DNA from: Lysobacterales bacterium CG02_land_8_20_14_3_00_62_12
GTDB lineage: Bacteria > Pseudomonadota > Gammaproteobacteria > Xanthomonadales > Ahniellaceae
Direction of reading: 5' to 3'
DNA: 5,901 bases
NCBI GenBank assembly: GCA_002785585.1
Contig: PEUI01000031.1
Span: 1 to 5,901 of the forward strand
Of this stretch, positions 5,364 to 5,901 are shown in pieces. Numbering within the stretch: position 1 is the first letter of the stretch; each line of letters begins with the position of its first letter. The translations under genes were made by a program, and so were the position numbers. The notes under the pieces are model-generated. The model did not search any database, was not told the DNA's origin, and saw nothing but the letters and a program-made list of their open reading frames with translations.

Positions 5364-5377
5364 CGCGATGCGCTCGC
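5364..5377 (+). repeat. Direct repeat, right copy (flanks higBA)
   Basis: Exact second copy of CGCGATGCGCTCGC, 38 bp after the higA stop. The surrounding frame reads HWRRMQNGRARDALAG, which loosely parallels the integrase end HYAQLQQQERARDALAG. This suggests it may be a second, more decayed integrase 3' end rather than a chance match. Confidence 0.45.
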
Positions 5378-5776
5378 GGGGTGTCGCTATAAACCGCAAG
5401 CGCAATGCGTTTCCGCTGGTCTTCCTGATGGACCAAGCCGAAGACGCCGCGCGGTTTGAACGGATCCGACCACTGACGGGCACCCCGATATCGGTGACCT
5501 ACCGACTGCGGTTTTCTGCGCGCGACCTGCACTTGGAGTTCTCCGACCGTCGGCCGAGGCAAGCGTTTGCAGTCCGGTATCGCGTAGCCCGCGCCGTCAA
5601 GCATCGCGGCGGTTTTGACCTTCGGCGACGAGGATGAAGAGTGAAGCTCCGCCCAGCTCATCAAAGCATCACTGAGCCGCTTCGACCATGCCACGATCAA
5701 CGCGAACCGCGCGCATGAACGCTTCCTGCTTGTTCGCCATACCAACCCCCTAGCTTGAGTGGGGAAACGCAGGCAT

Positions 5777-5795
5777 TGCCGTATTCCTGCCGTAT
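5777..5795. repeat. Two TGCCGTAT direct repeats, 11-bp period
   Basis: TGCCGTAT occurs at 5777-5784 and 5788-5795. The 11-bp period places both on one face of the helix, as protein-binding repeats often are. They lie between the probable leftward terminator and the mini-ORF start at 5740. Their function is unknown. Confidence 0.3.
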
Positions 5796-5802
5796 AGAGA
5801 CG

Positions 5803-5825
5803 ACAAAGGCCCGCCGAAGCGAGCC
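5803..5825 (-). terminator. Leftward intrinsic terminator with UUCG loop
   Basis: Read on the minus strand, GGCTCGC-TTCG-GCGGGCC forms a 7-bp stem (one T-G wobble) closed by the very stable UUCG tetraloop, followed by TTTGT. The T-run is short. It would end a transcript entering from a gene beyond the right edge, separating it from the higBA area. Confidence 0.5.
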
Positions 5826-5832
5826 TAAGGCG

Positions 5833-5864
5833 TTGCGCAGAAATAACTTGCGCAGATTGCGCAG
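5833..5864. repeat. Three TTGCGCAG direct repeats
   Basis: TTGCGCAG occurs at 5833-5840, 5848-5855 and 5857-5864, with starts 15 and 9 bp apart. Each contains the palindrome TGCGCA. This could be an iteron-like or repressor-binding cluster, or a leader for a gene off the right edge. No function is assigned. Confidence 0.42.
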
Positions 5865-5901
5865 GACTTTCGTTCGCCTGCAAGGCGCACAAAGGGGAGC
5901 A

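Larger units (their letters stand above)
5327..5901. other. About 575 bp downstream of higBA with no firm gene
   Basis: Several open frames exist on both strands but none shows a family I recognise. A rightward frame across about 5390-5637 reads AFPLVFLMDQAEDAARFERI and continues with moderate GC bias at third positions. A leftward frame across the same bases is equally open, so coding cannot be assigned. A leftward mini-ORF at 5669-5740 (MANKQEAFMRAVRVDRGM...) has a GGGGG five nt before its ATG and stops after 23 codons. After its TGA the same frame runs another 23 codons (CFDELGGASLFILVAEG...), which may be the stump of a decayed gene. The stretch also holds repeats and a terminator, listed separately. 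Confidence 0.4.

Noticed and set aside
5263..5637. 124-codon rightward ORF
   Set aside because: Its first third lies inside higA in another frame; the rest is unconfirmed and equally open on the other strand.
5254..5892. 212-codon leftward ORF
   Set aside because: It overlaps higA and the terminator, has no recognisable motif, and is probably open only because of high GC.
1..5901. CRISPR array or complete insertion sequence
   Set aside because: No regularly spaced repeats of 24-40 bp, no transposase frame and no terminal inverted repeats with target duplications were found.

Overview
This is a stretch of high-GC bacterial DNA, about 60% G+C by eye. A gammaproteobacterium, possibly Xanthomonadales- or Pseudomonas-like, is the best guess. 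The supporting signs are a CCA-encoding tRNA fragment, a Pseudomonas-type ArsC, REP-like 'CTGTGGGAGC' repeats and the overall codon use. This placement is inference, not proof.

Left part (1-3344, all on the minus strand). Two compact leftward units handle toxic anions. The first is arsR-arsC-acr3, a minimal arsenic resistance operon: a thiol-sensing repressor, a cytosolic arsenate reductase and an arsenite exporter. A TTTCAA/TTGAAA inverted repeat sits in front of arsR and is its probable operator. A membrane-protein reading frame (DUF6159-like) follows acr3 and runs off the left edge. It has a good ribosome binding site but no recognisable start codon. The second unit is crcB followed by a DUF190 gene, a fluoride channel with its usual small partner. 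REP-like repeats separate the two units.

Middle (3345-4110). This part has little clear coding content. One possible 94-codon rightward ORF ends at 4050. A 9-bp inverted repeat with a nested hairpin begins at the last base of its stop codon.

Right part (4111-5901). The 3' half of a tRNA-Val(CAC) gene lies on the minus strand at 4111-4160. Nine bases further right begins the catalytic domain of a tyrosine recombinase, broken by a frameshift and an in-frame TGA. This is what the worn edge of an element integrated at a tRNA gene would look like. A complete higB-higA toxin-antitoxin pair follows, with a 14-bp direct repeat on each side of it. The last ~570 bases have no convincing gene. They hold a probable leftward terminator with a UUCG loop and two sets of short direct repeats.

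No clearly new system is proven here. The most informative signals are the eroded tRNA/integrase junction, the repeat-flanked higBA pair, the missing start codon downstream of acr3, and the structured repeat at 4050-4105.
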